From the NCBI GenBank assembly GCA_047974765.1, contig JBKECP010000015.1, positions 35,848-99,847 of the forward strand: a stretch of 64,000 nt of DNA. The letters are read 5' to 3'. Each line of letters begins with the position of its first letter. The stretch's first letter is position 1. The notes under the pieces were generated by a model that had not been told where the DNA came from, did no database searches, and was given only the letters and a program-made list of their open reading frames with translations. The position numbers and the translations under genes are program-made. This DNA comes from JBKECP01 sp047974765 (lineage in GTDB: Bacteria; Pseudomonadota; Gammaproteobacteria; Pseudomonadales; Halieaceae). Positions 54,500 through 62,728 of the stretch are shown here, piece after piece.

Positions 54500-55123
54500 T
54501 TACATGCCGGTTGGATAATGTTCCAGGGATGCCTTGCCGCTGCGGCGAATAAGTTCGAAGGCCGCTGTATATTCACGCAGCAGTTCTAGGCAGTATTGCA
54601 GGCGCGCCTCGTAGTATTCCATGGCAGCATCATCGTTGTCCTGGGGGTTTTCTTCATTGGACAGTTTTTTTACATTGCGCACAATCAGGTGTTCAGGCAA
54701 ATAACAGATACGGCTGTTTTTATAACTGCTCATACGCAATTCGGCAATGGGATAGGCGCCACCGATAGAGGCTGATACCGATACAATCAACGCAGGTTTG
54801 TGTGCCAGTTCGCCACCGGCACTCCACATCAGAAAGAAGTTTTTTAGCAGAGCGGGCACCATGCCATGCCATTCGGGTGATATAACTATAAAGGCATCAC
54901 AGCTGTGCAGTTCTTTGCTGATGGGATCAAGGCGATTGCGCCAGGCTTTGTTGTCTGGATCCCAGACACCCTCATCCCAGTGAGGTAGAGGGTCATCAGA
55001 TACATCATAAATCCAGGTATCATCGCAGAGTTTTTCTGTCTGCAATTTGTTTGCAATGTGCCCGGCAACACGGCGGCTTTCTGACTTTGGACGATGGCTG
55101 CCACTGATAATACCTATTTTCAT
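54500..55123 (-). CDS. NADPH-dependent FMN reductase family protein
   Basis: A 207-residue flavodoxin-like protein. The phosphate-binding loop is ISGSHRPKSESRRVAGHI, and the second flavin-binding region is VISPEWHGMVPALLKNFFLMW with SASIGGAYPIAELR. GGAGCAAC precedes the ATG. It is 28 bases downstream of the cysteine-synthase-like gene on the same strand, so the two may be one operon. Electron acceptor unknown. Confidence 0.88.
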   Translation of the reverse strand: MKIGIISGSHRPKSESRRVAGHIANKLQTEKLCDDTWIYDVSDDPLPHWDEGVWDPDNKAWRNRLDPISKELHSCDAFIVISPEWHGMVPALLKNFFLMWSAGGELAHKPALIVSVSASIGGAYPIAELRMSSYKNSRICYLPEHLIVRNVKKLSNEENPQDNDDAAMEYYEARLQYCLELLREYTAAFELIRRSGKASLEHYPTGM

Positions 55124-55151
55124 AGTTGCTCCTTAATCTGTAGTGCGCAAT

Positions 55152-56159
55152 TCAGGCCTCCAGCCAGGCAGGGACAGGCAGATTGCGAGTCCTGAGATAG
55201 GCTGGATTAAACAATTTGCTCTGGTAGCGATTACCGTAATCGCACAGAATGGTGACTATGGTATGGCCGGGGCCCAATTCCTTGGCCAGGCGAACTGCAC
55301 CAGCGATATTGATGGCAGAAGAGCCTCCCAAACACAGCCCCTCATGCTGGAGCAGGTCAAATAAATAAAGCAGGGATTCACTGTCGCTGATTGACCAGGC
55401 GTGATCAACATGTGCTTGGGCAATATTGGCGGTGATATGGTTAATGCCGATACCTTCCAGTATCGAATTGCCCTCGGAGGGGCGGAGTTCTCCATTACTG
55501 AAATAGCTGCCAAGGGATGCCCCCAATGGATCAGCCAGAGCAATTTTCACGTCCGGGTTGTGTGATTTTAAAGCCTGGGAGACACCGGCCAGTGTGCCGC
55601 CGGTACCTGCCGCGCAGACAAAACCATCCACTTTGCCGTTGGTTTGGTGCCAGATTTCTTCACCCGTAGTCTCGCGGTGTATGGCCATATTGGCCGGGTT
55701 GTCGAACTGTCGCGCCCAGATCACACCGCAGGGTTCTCCCGCCGCCAGCTGGATGGCCAGACGTTCGGCGGTGTGTGTGTAATGGTTGGGGTCGGCGTAG
55801 GATGTGGCGGAAACCAAATGCAAATCGGCGCCGAGCAGTTCCAGTGCTTCAATTTTTTCCTTGCTCTGGGTCATCGGCATGACCACACTGCTTGTATAGC
55901 CAAGTGCATTGGCAATCAGGGTCAGGCCAATACCGGTATTGCCAGCAGTGCCTTCGACAATGCGTCCACCGGGGCACAATTCACCGTTTTTTTCCGCAGC
56001 GCGAATAATACCCAGTGCGGTACGATCTTTGACTGAACCACCGGGATTGAGAAATTCAGCTTTGCCAAGAATGATGCAGCCCGTACGTTCCGAGACTTCC
56101 CGCAGATGCAGTAAAGGGGTATTACCAATCAAGTGAGTGACGTCAGCAGCGCTCTGCAC
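55152..56159 (-). CDS. cysteine synthase-like PLP enzyme
   Basis: A 335-residue fold-type II PLP enzyme of the cysteine synthase/cystathionine beta-synthase family, which would replace the acetyl group of O-acetylserine with sulfide or another nucleophile. The PLP lysine is K44 in NPGGSVKDRTALG; the substrate loop reads EGTAGNTGIGL (CysK usually has EPTSGNTG), and the PLP phosphate loop is AAGTGGTLAGV. The altered loop and the long C-terminus (RYQSKLFNPAYLRTRNLP) mark a subfamily separate from CysK/CysM, so the precise substrate is uncertain. Confidence 0.88.
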   Translation of the reverse strand: MQSAADVTHLIGNTPLLHLREVSERTGCIILGKAEFLNPGGSVKDRTALGIIRAAEKNGELCPGGRIVEGTAGNTGIGLTLIANALGYTSSVVMPMTQSKEKIEALELLGADLHLVSATSYADPNHYTHTAERLAIQLAAGEPCGVIWARQFDNPANMAIHRETTGEEIWHQTNGKVDGFVCAAGTGGTLAGVSQALKSHNPDVKIALADPLGASLGSYFSNGELRPSEGNSILEGIGINHITANIAQAHVDHAWSISDSESLLYLFDLLQHEGLCLGGSSAINIAGAVRLAKELGPGHTIVTILCDYGNRYQSKLFNPAYLRTRNLPVPAWLEA

Positions 56160-56252
56160 AGCCTTGCTCCAGATAGCGATAAAGATGGCCAGTATGCCAC
56201 AGGCGCCAGAGGGTGGTCAGTGTTGATAATTTTCTGGGTGTCGACTGGTGGC

Positions 56253-56726
56253 TTATTTCAGATGATCCAGTGGCAGTGAGCTTCGCTGTACGACCCGGCG
56301 CAATTCAAAGCTCGAATGTACGCCGCTCACGCCGGCAATGCGGGTCAGCTTGCCCAGTAAAAAGCGCTCGTAATGCTGCATATCGGATACCACAATTTTT
56401 AGCAGATAGTCTGAGCTTTGGCCGGTGACCACTGAGCATTCAATTACTTCAGGATAGTTGCAGATCTCGTCTTCAAAGGTCTGAAAGCGTTCGGGTGTGT
56501 GCCTGTCCATTGATATACCGAGAAAGGCTGTCAGTTTGAGGCCCAGGCGTTCCTGGTTCAGCAGGGTGACTTGGCCCCGGATGAGTCCGGATTTCTCCAG
56601 CCGCTTAACCCGGCGGGAGCAGGGTGTTGGTGAAAGGCCAACTTCATCGGCAAGGTCGAGATTACTGATACGGGCATCGCGCTGCAATATTTCCAGAATA
56701 TGGCGATCAGTGCGATCAAAGGCCAT
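56253..56726 (-). CDS. Lrp/AsnC-family transcriptional regulator
   Basis: A 157-residue regulator with an N-terminal helix-turn-helix (RDARISNLDLADEVGLSPTPCSRRVKRLEKSGLI) in this family's form (listed in two parts: ARISNLDLADEVGLS and TPCSRRVKRLEKSGLI) and a C-terminal RAM ligand domain (CSVVTGQSSDYLLKIVV). AGGAG precedes the ATG at 56726. It is divergent from leuA with a 292-base gap, so it may control leuA or itself in response to an amino acid; this is inference from position. Confidence 0.92.
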   Translation of the reverse strand: MAFDRTDRHILEILQRDARISNLDLADEVGLSPTPCSRRVKRLEKSGLIRGQVTLLNQERLGLKLTAFLGISMDRHTPERFQTFEDEICNYPEVIECSVVTGQSSDYLLKIVVSDMQHYERFLLGKLTRIAGVSGVHSSFELRRVVQRSSLPLDHLK

Positions 56727-56858
56727 GACAGGTGCTCCTTGCTGAATTTTGATCATATTGAGAGATTTTAACTCTATTTTTATTAATTATTGGCGAATTG
56801 TATTTAATGAGTCAGGTTTGAAGGAAGTATTTGCAATTATTCTCCTGGCAAAAGTATC

Positions 56859-56864
56859 TATAAT
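56859..56864 (+). promoter_or_regulatory. probable -10 element for leuA
   Basis: A perfect TATAAT, 155 bases before leuA. No good -35 is at 17 bases (ATTATT), so activation by a regulator such as the divergent Lrp-type protein is possible. A 28-codon open frame (56883-56969) in the leader has no run of leucine codons. Confidence 0.4.
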
Positions 56865-57018
56865 GCACACTTTGGCTGAATAATGCCCGTTGTTGCTGCG
56901 CCTTCGGATGACCTGTCTGCTGGAGCATTGGTGGCGTCTCATAAGGGCGACTCTGTGCAGCGTATCTAAAACAGGGAGCAACGGGTAACGGCCGCCAGAC
57001 AAGAAACGGGAATTCGCC

Positions 57019-58671
57019 ATGAGCACATTTGATCACAACAAATATCGCCCTTTTGAGCCGGTGAAGATGGTTTCACGCCACTGGCCTGAACGCCAGATCA
57101 GTCGGGCACCCCGATGGTGCAGTGTGGATCTGCGCGATGGCAATCAGGCACTGATCGAGCCGATGACCGCCAGTCAGAAATCCCAACTGTGGGATCTGCT
57201 CGTCAAGGTTGGCTTCAAGGAAATTGAGGTGGGCTTCCCGTCGGCCTCTGGTCATGACTACGCCTTTGTTCGTGAGTTGATCGATAACGGGCGCATTCCC
57301 GATGATGTGACTATCCAGGTGCTGACCCAGGCTCGTCCTGATTTGATCGAAAAAACCTTTCAGGCGCTCGCAGGTGCGCGCCGGGCTGTTGTTCATGTCT
57401 ACAACTCCACCTCCACTGTACAGCGTGAACAGGTTTTTGGCTTGGGCCGTCAGGGCATTATTGATATTGCCGTGCGTGGAGCCAGGCTGGTTCAGGACTG
57501 TGCTGCCAACTATCCACAAACCGAATGGGTATTTGAATATTCGCCGGAGAGTTTCACCGGCACTGAGCTGGATTTTGCCGTTGAAGTTTGCGATGCGGTC
57601 ACCGCTGTTTGGCAGCCGACTCCCGACAAGCCGGTGATTATTAACCTGCCTGCTACAGTGGAGATGAGCACACCCAATGTTTATGCTGATCAGATTGAGT
57701 GGTTCTGTGAACACGTTGCCCGTCGGGACAGTCTGCTGATTTCCCTGCATACCCACAATGATCGAGGGTGTGCGGTAGCTGCTGCCGAGCTTGGCGTGCT
57801 GGCTGGTGCTGATCGGGTTGAGGGTACACTCATGGGCAATGGTGAACGCACCGGTAATATGGATATTGTCACCATGGCCATGAATTTGTATAGCCAGGGT
57901 GTTGATCCTGAGCTTCAGCTTGGCCGTATGGATGAAATTATTCAGACTGTAAAAGAATGTACTCAGTTGCCGGTGCATCCACGTCACCCCTGGGCTGGTG
58001 AGCTGGTATTTACCGCCTTTTCTGGTAGCCACCAGGATGCCATTAAAAAGTGCCTGGCAAAACGGAAGGAGGATGAGCCATGGGAGGTTGCCTACCTGCC
58101 AATTGATCCGCGGGATATTGGCCGCAGTTACCAGGAGGTTATCCGTATCAACAGTCAGTCCGGCAAGGGTGGTATTGCCTATGTGCTGGAGCGTGACTAC
58201 GGCTATGAGCTGCCACGTTGGTTGCAGATTGACTTTTCAGGTACCGTGCAGGCTTTTGCAGAACAGCGCGAGACAGAAGTTAGCGGCGAGGATATCCACA
58301 GTCTTTTCCAGCAGACCTATATGGCTGAGGATGAATACCTGCAGCTGGGCGATTATCAGGTCAGTCGCGCTGACAATATTGATCAGTTGCAGGCTGAGCT
58401 GCTGTATGCTGGCAGCCAGCACCGCCTTGCTGGTTCGGGTAACGGTGTTGTTGCTTCCTTTGTGGATGCGATGGCCAATTTCAGTGGCAAGCACATTGTG
58501 CTGGTTGAGTATTCCGAACACGCCCTCGGTAAGAGCGCAGATGCAGAGGCTGTTTGTTATATACAACTGAATATAGACGGCGAGCGTTACTGCGGTGTAG
58601 GTCGCAGCCACGATATTATTCAGGCTTCGCTCGAAGGCATTCTCGGTGCTATTAACCTGGCGATCAAATAG
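57019..58671 (+). CDS. leuA: 2-isopropylmalate synthase
   Basis: LeuA condenses 2-ketoisovalerate with acetyl-CoA, the first step of leucine synthesis. The 550-residue product is the long (type 2) form found in Pseudomonas and actinobacteria: KYRPFEPVKMVSRHWPERQ at the N-terminus, the catalytic RDGNQALIEPM, LHTHNDRGCAVAAAELG with metal-binding histidines, and GTLMGNGERTGNMDIV. The C-terminal regulatory domain (about 430-550) is present, so leucine feedback is expected. Other leu genes are not in the window. Confidence 0.97.
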   Translation: MSTFDHNKYRPFEPVKMVSRHWPERQISRAPRWCSVDLRDGNQALIEPMTASQKSQLWDLLVKVGFKEIEVGFPSASGHDYAFVRELIDNGRIPDDVTIQVLTQARPDLIEKTFQALAGARRAVVHVYNSTSTVQREQVFGLGRQGIIDIAVRGARLVQDCAANYPQTEWVFEYSPESFTGTELDFAVEVCDAVTAVWQPTPDKPVIINLPATVEMSTPNVYADQIEWFCEHVARRDSLLISLHTHNDRGCAVAAAELGVLAGADRVEGTLMGNGERTGNMDIVTMAMNLYSQGVDPELQLGRMDEIIQTVKECTQLPVHPRHPWAGELVFTAFSGSHQDAIKKCLAKRKEDEPWEVAYLPIDPRDIGRSYQEVIRINSQSGKGGIAYVLERDYGYELPRWLQIDFSGTVQAFAEQRETEVSGEDIHSLFQQTYMAEDEYLQLGDYQVSRADNIDQLQAELLYAGSQHRLAGSGNGVVASFVDAMANFSGKHIVLVEYSEHALGKSADAEAVCYIQLNIDGERYCGVGRSHDIIQASLEGILGAINLAIK

Positions 58672-58748
58672 ATGAGCCTCTCAGTATTTGATCTTCGCCC
58701 CTGAAAATCAGCGGAATTTGTAAAATCCCCTGGTTTTTATGGGCTCGC

Positions 58749-58786
58749 GCAGGCTTACAGCCTGCGGCGGTACATCTATGTGCCGC
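58749..58786 (+). other. two adjacent strong hairpins in the leuA-DUF2059 gap
   Basis: GCAGGCT-tac-AGCCTGC (58749-58765) is followed one base later by GCGGTACAT-ct-ATGTGCCGC (58767-58786, one G-U). The gap 58672-58997 has no gene. With the stem at 58901-58936 it makes three hairpins in 190 bases, which suggests a structured RNA (leuA 3' end or separate small RNA). Confidence 0.6.
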
Positions 58787-58900
58787 TTATTCATTTGGCT
58801 AAAAGCTTGCCGAGTTAATATTACTTGTTCGATGCGGGCCGCTGCGACAGCCTGAAAACAGGGTTCGTGATGGAGTATTCATAAACCAGTGAACCGGATG

Positions 58901-58940
58901 AAAGACGCGCATGCTTCACAGAATATGTGCGTCTTTTCAG
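58901..58940 (+). terminator. 12-bp hairpin, probable terminator
   Basis: AAAGACGCGCAT pairs with ATGTGCGTCTTT (one G-U) around a 12-base loop, ending in a short T run. It would end whatever is transcribed from the leuA side. Confidence 0.6.
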
Positions 58941-58941
58941 T

Positions 58942-58947
58942 TATAAT
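58942..58947 (+). promoter_or_regulatory. possible -10 element for the DUF2059 gene
   Basis: TATAAT right after the terminator-like hairpin and 51 bases before the ATG of the DUF2059 gene. No clear -35 is seen. Confidence 0.4.
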
Positions 58948-58997
58948 TGGCGGGCAATTTTCCGTATTAAAAAAATACGTCTTCCCAGGAGTTCACC

Positions 58998-59459
58998 ATG
59001 AAAACCTTGCAATCACTATTTGTTGTCTGCATTTTATGTTTTTCCTCTTTGGCATTGGCACAAACTGCCGAACAGGAAGCTGAAAAACTGCTTAATTCCA
59101 TCGGTATGGAAGATTCTCTGGAAAGCTCCATGTCACAGATGCTTGATATGCAGCTGTCTCAAAATCCGGCAATGGTTTCCTATAAGGGTGTCATGCTTGA
59201 GTTTTTCAAGAAATATATGAGTTATGAAAGCCTCAAACCGGAGCTTATCAAGCTCTATAGCAGTACTTTCAGTGCGTCTGAACTTAAGGAACTGAACGCA
59301 TTTTATAGCAGTCCAATTGGCCGTAAAACAATAGAAGTTATGCCAACACTCATGGCTAAAGGTGGTCAGGTTGGGTTGAGCCGAGTGCAGGATAATATTG
59401 ACGAATTGCAGTCCATGATCAAGGCTGAAGCTGAACGACAAAAGCAAAGCCAACCCTGA
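58998..59459 (+). CDS. DUF2059 family exported protein
   Basis: A 153-residue periplasmic protein. Signal peptide MKTLQSLFVVCILCFSSLALA, then a helical DUF2059 domain with the family motif FSASELKELNAFYSSPIGRK and a downstream amphipathic helix. AGGAG precedes the ATG. Function unknown in the family. Confidence 0.88.
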   Translation: MKTLQSLFVVCILCFSSLALAQTAEQEAEKLLNSIGMEDSLESSMSQMLDMQLSQNPAMVSYKGVMLEFFKKYMSYESLKPELIKLYSSTFSASELKELNAFYSSPIGRKTIEVMPTLMAKGGQVGLSRVQDNIDELQSMIKAEAERQKQSQP

Positions 59460-59502
59460 ATGATAAGCTGATATCTGTATTTAAAATTAATCAAATAATA
59501 AC

Positions 59503-59527
59503 CAGGCCCGGTGCTATAACGGGCCTG
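59503..59527 (+). terminator. 8-bp perfect hairpin after the DUF2059 gene
   Basis: CAGGCCCG pairs exactly with CGGGCCTG around a 9-base loop, followed by TCATCATTATTATT. The T's are interrupted, so this is a moderate terminator candidate. Confidence 0.55.
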
Positions 59528-59561
59528 TCATCATTATTATTGCATCTGAGGTTTTTTGTGC

Positions 59562-60086
59562 ATGCATATACTTATCGTATTTTTGACGGCACTTACGGGC
59601 CTGTTTTATGCGCTTGATCGTTTGGGAGTTGATATTGGCTGGCTCAATCCGTGGGCGTGGCGCCGTCGGCGTCGCTGGTTGAAACAGCTGCATACCAATC
59701 CCGCTTTTAATCTGGATAGCCCTATGGAAGCAGTGGCTTTACTATTGGTGGCAACAGGGCGGGTTGAAGGTGATTTATCCTTTGAAGAAAAAGCTGAAAT
59801 TAAATCTGTTTTTATAGATGTATTTAAACAATCGGAAACAGATGCCGCCGCATTATTGGCTTCCAGCACCTACCTGCTTGGTTCGGGGGATGATGTTTTC
59901 AAACGACCTGAGAATGTACTGGCTCGCAGCCTTGAGCATTTCAGTGATGAGCAAAAACAATCAACTATTGAATTGATGCAGCGTGTAGCATCCGTTGGCT
60001 CTGAAGCTGGTGCCAGTCAAGCTGATTTTATTGCGCGGGCCAGCGGAGCATTAAAATTGATGAATAATAAGGTTGGTTGGCAGTAA
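59562..60086 (+). CDS. membrane-anchored TerB-like domain protein
   Basis: A 174-residue protein: an N-terminal membrane helix (MHILIVFLTALTGLFYALD), a basic stretch (RRRRRW) and a helical domain resembling TerB/tellurite-resistance-type domains (MEAVALLLVATGRVEGDLSFEEKAEI gives the acidic metal-binding-like loop). Start is taken at the ATG 59562; TGAGG is 11 bases upstream. Precise role unknown; TerB folds often serve membrane stress or co-chaperone functions (compare djlA at 32347). Confidence 0.65.
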   Translation: MHILIVFLTALTGLFYALDRLGVDIGWLNPWAWRRRRRWLKQLHTNPAFNLDSPMEAVALLLVATGRVEGDLSFEEKAEIKSVFIDVFKQSETDAAALLASSTYLLGSGDDVFKRPENVLARSLEHFSDEQKQSTIELMQRVASVGSEAGASQADFIARASGALKLMNNKVGWQ

Positions 60087-60113
60087 ATGGATGCGGGAGA
60101 GTTTTACTGATCT

Positions 60114-60908
60114 ATGAAGCATTTTAAATATTGGTCCCGGGAAATCCGGCGTATTCATATAGGATCTCAACCGCAGGAGTTGAATCTTCTTTGTGGCTCT
60201 AATGTTTCAAAAGAAGATGCGTCTGCACAAATAACGCTACTGGCACGGGAAATTGAACAGCGTATTCTGCGTGGCGAGCAGAAGGAAGAGTATGACGCCG
60301 CCATCCGTGAACATATTGCTGAACTGATTGATGAGCATAATGTTATTACCGTTTGCCGCTATGGTGCGCGCATATGGAATACGACACAGTATACCGTGCT
60401 CGATATTGACTATAGTTCACTGACTTTTTTTGATTTTTTTCGAGCAATAAGGAAGCTTGGAAGAAAGGAGCGTATTGTTGCCAGGTTTGAAAAAAACATT
60501 AAAAAATATTCTGAACTTGGAAGTGATTTTCGTATTTATGAGACACAAAAAGGTGTGCGTGTTATTGGGCGTAAATACATTGATCCTGACAGCAAAAACT
60601 ATGAAGCATTAATGAAAAGTTTGAATGTCGACTGGCTTTATATCATGTTGTCAAAAAAGCAAAAATGTTATCGTGCGAGGCTAACGCCAAAGCCTTATCG
60701 TATGCGTTTCAGGACCATTCGTATAAAAAGCCCACTGGACTGTGAAGAGCCGTCTTATGAGCAATGGTCAAAGGATTACGATAAGCGTTCCGAAGATTTT
60801 TCTGTTGTCAGCCTGATAAAAATAATTGGCAATGACTTTTCAAAAGAAAAGTTGATTCAAAAGCACGATTGCGCATGTAATATGCAGGCAAAAAAACGGC
60901 TTGCTTGA
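60114..60908 (+). CDS. unrecognised basic protein
   Basis: A 264-residue, Lys/Arg-rich soluble protein with no family I can name. Recognisable segments: FRIYETQKGVRVIGRKYIDP, DWLYIMLSKKQKCYRARLTPKPYRMR, and an acidic stretch TVLDIDYSSLTFFDFFR. The pattern of an acidic D-x-D followed by a basic K-x-RARLTPKP recalls small nucleic-acid enzymes, but I cannot support a specific assignment. The gene is AT-richer than the housekeeping genes to its left. GGGAGAG is upstream. It follows the TerB-like gene closely. Confidence 0.65.
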   Translation: MKHFKYWSREIRRIHIGSQPQELNLLCGSNVSKEDASAQITLLAREIEQRILRGEQKEEYDAAIREHIAELIDEHNVITVCRYGARIWNTTQYTVLDIDYSSLTFFDFFRAIRKLGRKERIVARFEKNIKKYSELGSDFRIYETQKGVRVIGRKYIDPDSKNYEALMKSLNVDWLYIMLSKKQKCYRARLTPKPYRMRFRTIRIKSPLDCEEPSYEQWSKDYDKRSEDFSVVSLIKIIGNDFSKEKLIQKHDCACNMQAKKRLA

Positions 60909-61059
60909 TGTAAAAAACATTAAATTGACGCAGTTTTTTATGTGGGTCATAGTTAATGCGCATGTTGGCTACTAACAGTGGCATTGCAAAAACGTAAATA
61001 GGTTTGGGGTAACCCGGTCAATTTACGATTCATCCTGAAGTCCGGGATGAGCGCTCTAA

Positions 61060-61081
61060 CGTTGGGTAACACTACCCAACG
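61060..61081. repeat. perfect 9-bp inverted repeat in the leader of the small hydrophobic gene
   Basis: CGTTGGGTA and TACCCAACG, 4-base spacer, 45 bases before the ATG at 61126. A shorter CATCC/GGATG hairpin lies just upstream (about 61031-61049). The pair could be an operator or a folded 5' leader. Confidence 0.65.
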
Positions 61082-61125
61082 GGTGTGTTATCCATGTTTT
61101 GTTTTATTTTACCAGGAGTAAAATT

Positions 61126-61356
61126 ATGGCTAACACACTTGAGTGTAGCAGATATGTGCTTTATGGCTGGGTATGGTTTTTCTGGTTGTTATGGGTAAAG
61201 CTGTGGCAACTTATAGAAAATATAAAGGAGAGGCTTAGAGTCTTTTGGGAATTTTTTCCGTATAGGGAAATATTATTCCTGATTGAACTGCTAAGATTAA
61301 TCATCCTGTTAATCAGGGAGATTCTTCGTTATCTGGGTCATAAGCTCATACTCTAA
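61126..61356 (+). CDS. small hydrophobic protein, 76 residues
   Basis: A 76-residue, Trp- and Leu-rich protein (YVLYGWVWFFWLLWVKLW ... FLIELLRLIILLIREIL) likely lying in or on the membrane as two amphipathic or membrane helices. AGGAG precedes the ATG and a textbook terminator follows directly, so it appears to be a complete one-gene unit with a structured leader. No family recognised. The Leu/Ile/Trp-rich, basic nature resembles small stress or toxin-like membrane peptides, which is only a resemblance. Confidence 0.65.
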   Translation: MANTLECSRYVLYGWVWFFWLLWVKLWQLIENIKERLRVFWEFFPYREILFLIELLRLIILLIREILRYLGHKLIL

Positions 61357-61361
61357 AATAG

Positions 61362-61383
61362 AGCCCTCTTCGGAGGGCTTTAT
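61362..61383 (+). terminator. rho-independent terminator with TTCG tetraloop
   Basis: AGCCCTC-ttcg-GAGGGCT followed by TTATT. Perfect 7-bp stem with the very stable UUCG loop, 6 bases after the stop of the small hydrophobic gene. Confidence 0.85.
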
Positions 61384-61451
61384 TCTCTGTCTGGTTGGAC
61401 AAGGCAGTTAACTGATGTAAATGCAGTTGCTGCAGCGAAAGGAGTCGCTTT

Positions 61452-62483
61452 ATGTTGGGTCTGATCCGAAAATTTTTACCACCACGTTTCAGATATTCAG
61501 GGAAAACCAACAAAAGTGACGTTCATAATGAATGTCACTATGAGCCGTTGGTTATGGCTCTGTATGAAGCTGATGGTTCATTGTCGATGTCGGCCTTTAA
61601 GCGTCTCGTGGTGCCTGTACTACAGCTGATCTATGGCACTATGCAAAAGCAGGCGCATACCAGGGAACTGACTGACCAGCACTTTTTCAGATTGATTAAA
61701 GATATTAGTGAAGCCTGTCGGCGTCTTCAAGGTATTCGTATGCCCATGGGGCGACCCGGTGTGGATTATCGTCACTACGAAACGCAGTACAGCTATGCAC
61801 TGATAACTGCGATGGCAATTTACTGGTGCCGGGAACGCATAATATCCGATCAACGGGATCCTCAGGTGCTTGCGCGGCGCTATATACCGCAGGAGGGGCT
61901 TTTGCGCTTGCAGTCCGATGCCATGGTATGGGCTGACTGGCAGGCATTTTTTAGTGATGGCGATGACGGCGGGCTGAAAAAAATAGCAGCTAAAGCCGAG
62001 CTTTCACTCAATCAGAGCAATGTGCTGGCCAATGGTGAAAAGCCCTTGCGGCCCCGTAAAACGCGCAGTAATAAAAAACGACTCTTGCGACCGGAAAAAA
62101 GCGATTATGCTCGTGCTGATGCCTTGGGTTGGCGAAGTGTTGACCGTATTTGCAAAGGTTTGCGAAGTGGTATTTTATCCTATAACCAGGTGGATTCGTT
62201 GGTACATGTTGATAACAAGGGGCGAACTTTTCTGCTGGTACCGCAGATATTTCAGTGGTGCAGTCGACGCAGGTATGAGCAGGATCGTTCTTCAACACTG
62301 AAAAATCGTTTTTTTCGGCTTCATATCCATACCCATGAACCCCAGGGCGAAGGTATTTACTATGGTGTGTACCCGGGAAATCCGAGGCACTTTAGGGGGG
62401 CCGTTATTGAAGACAAAAGTATTTTCTGGGATAACAAGCCACCTGTGAGTGATTTTTTAATCCCGGCGTTTAATAAAAAATAG
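61452..62483 (+). CDS. TraI_2-like protein (relaxase-associated fold), stand-alone
   Basis: A 343-residue protein. The N-terminal half (MLGLIRKFLPPRFRYSG; HYETQYSYALITAMAIYWCR) and especially the C-terminal part (GILSYNQVDSLVHVDNKGRTF, LLVPQIFQWC, then HIHTHEPQGEGIYYGVYPG) resemble the TraI_2 putative relaxase/helicase proteins of integrating elements, whose C-terminal winged-helix domain has the same layout. The family's usual HH...H HD-type metal site is not seen, so enzymatic function is doubtful. GGAG precedes the ATG. No other conjugation genes are nearby. Assignment is by remembered pattern and is moderate. Confidence 0.5.
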   Translation: MLGLIRKFLPPRFRYSGKTNKSDVHNECHYEPLVMALYEADGSLSMSAFKRLVVPVLQLIYGTMQKQAHTRELTDQHFFRLIKDISEACRRLQGIRMPMGRPGVDYRHYETQYSYALITAMAIYWCRERIISDQRDPQVLARRYIPQEGLLRLQSDAMVWADWQAFFSDGDDGGLKKIAAKAELSLNQSNVLANGEKPLRPRKTRSNKKRLLRPEKSDYARADALGWRSVDRICKGLRSGILSYNQVDSLVHVDNKGRTFLLVPQIFQWCSRRRYEQDRSSTLKNRFFRLHIHTHEPQGEGIYYGVYPGNPRHFRGAVIEDKSIFWDNKPPVSDFLIPAFNKK

Positions 62484-62548
62484 CAACAATGTGAATTACA
62501 ACTAATATCGAATCTGCAAATAGTTCTGTCCCGGGTGTACACTGGCCC

Positions 62549-62728
62549 ATGTTTAATCCAGAAGCATTCAGCCGATTAAAACACTGTACTGCTTTGATGT
62601 ATTTTCGGAAATGGATAACTGCATGGCAGGGGTGCAACAGCTTGCCTTGCCTGGATGAACATATAGACATTGGTCCAGAGCTCTACACTGATTCAGTCTG
62701 GGTTCTGGTTGCAGAGTTGAATGAATGA
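62549..62728 (+). CDS. small ORF (59 residues) coupled to the response regulator
   Basis: ATG at 62549 gives MFNPEAFSRLKHCTALMYF ... LYTDSVWVLVAELNE and a TGA (62726-62728) that overlaps the ATG of the next gene by 4 bases (ATGA). The overlap suggests translational coupling and a real gene. The start has no strong ribosome-binding sequence, and I recognise no family. Confidence 0.45.
   Translation: MFNPEAFSRLKHCTALMYFRKWITAWQGCNSLPCLDEHIDIGPELYTDSVWVLVAELNE

Noticed and set aside
56883..56969. 28-codon open frame in the leuA leader as an attenuator peptide
   Set aside because: It has only two leucine codons, no clustered control codons, no ribosome-binding site and no evident antiterminator pair.
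57073..58032. Long open frame (319 codons) opposite leuA
   Set aside because: Lies wholly within the conserved leuA gene and has no protein-like motif.
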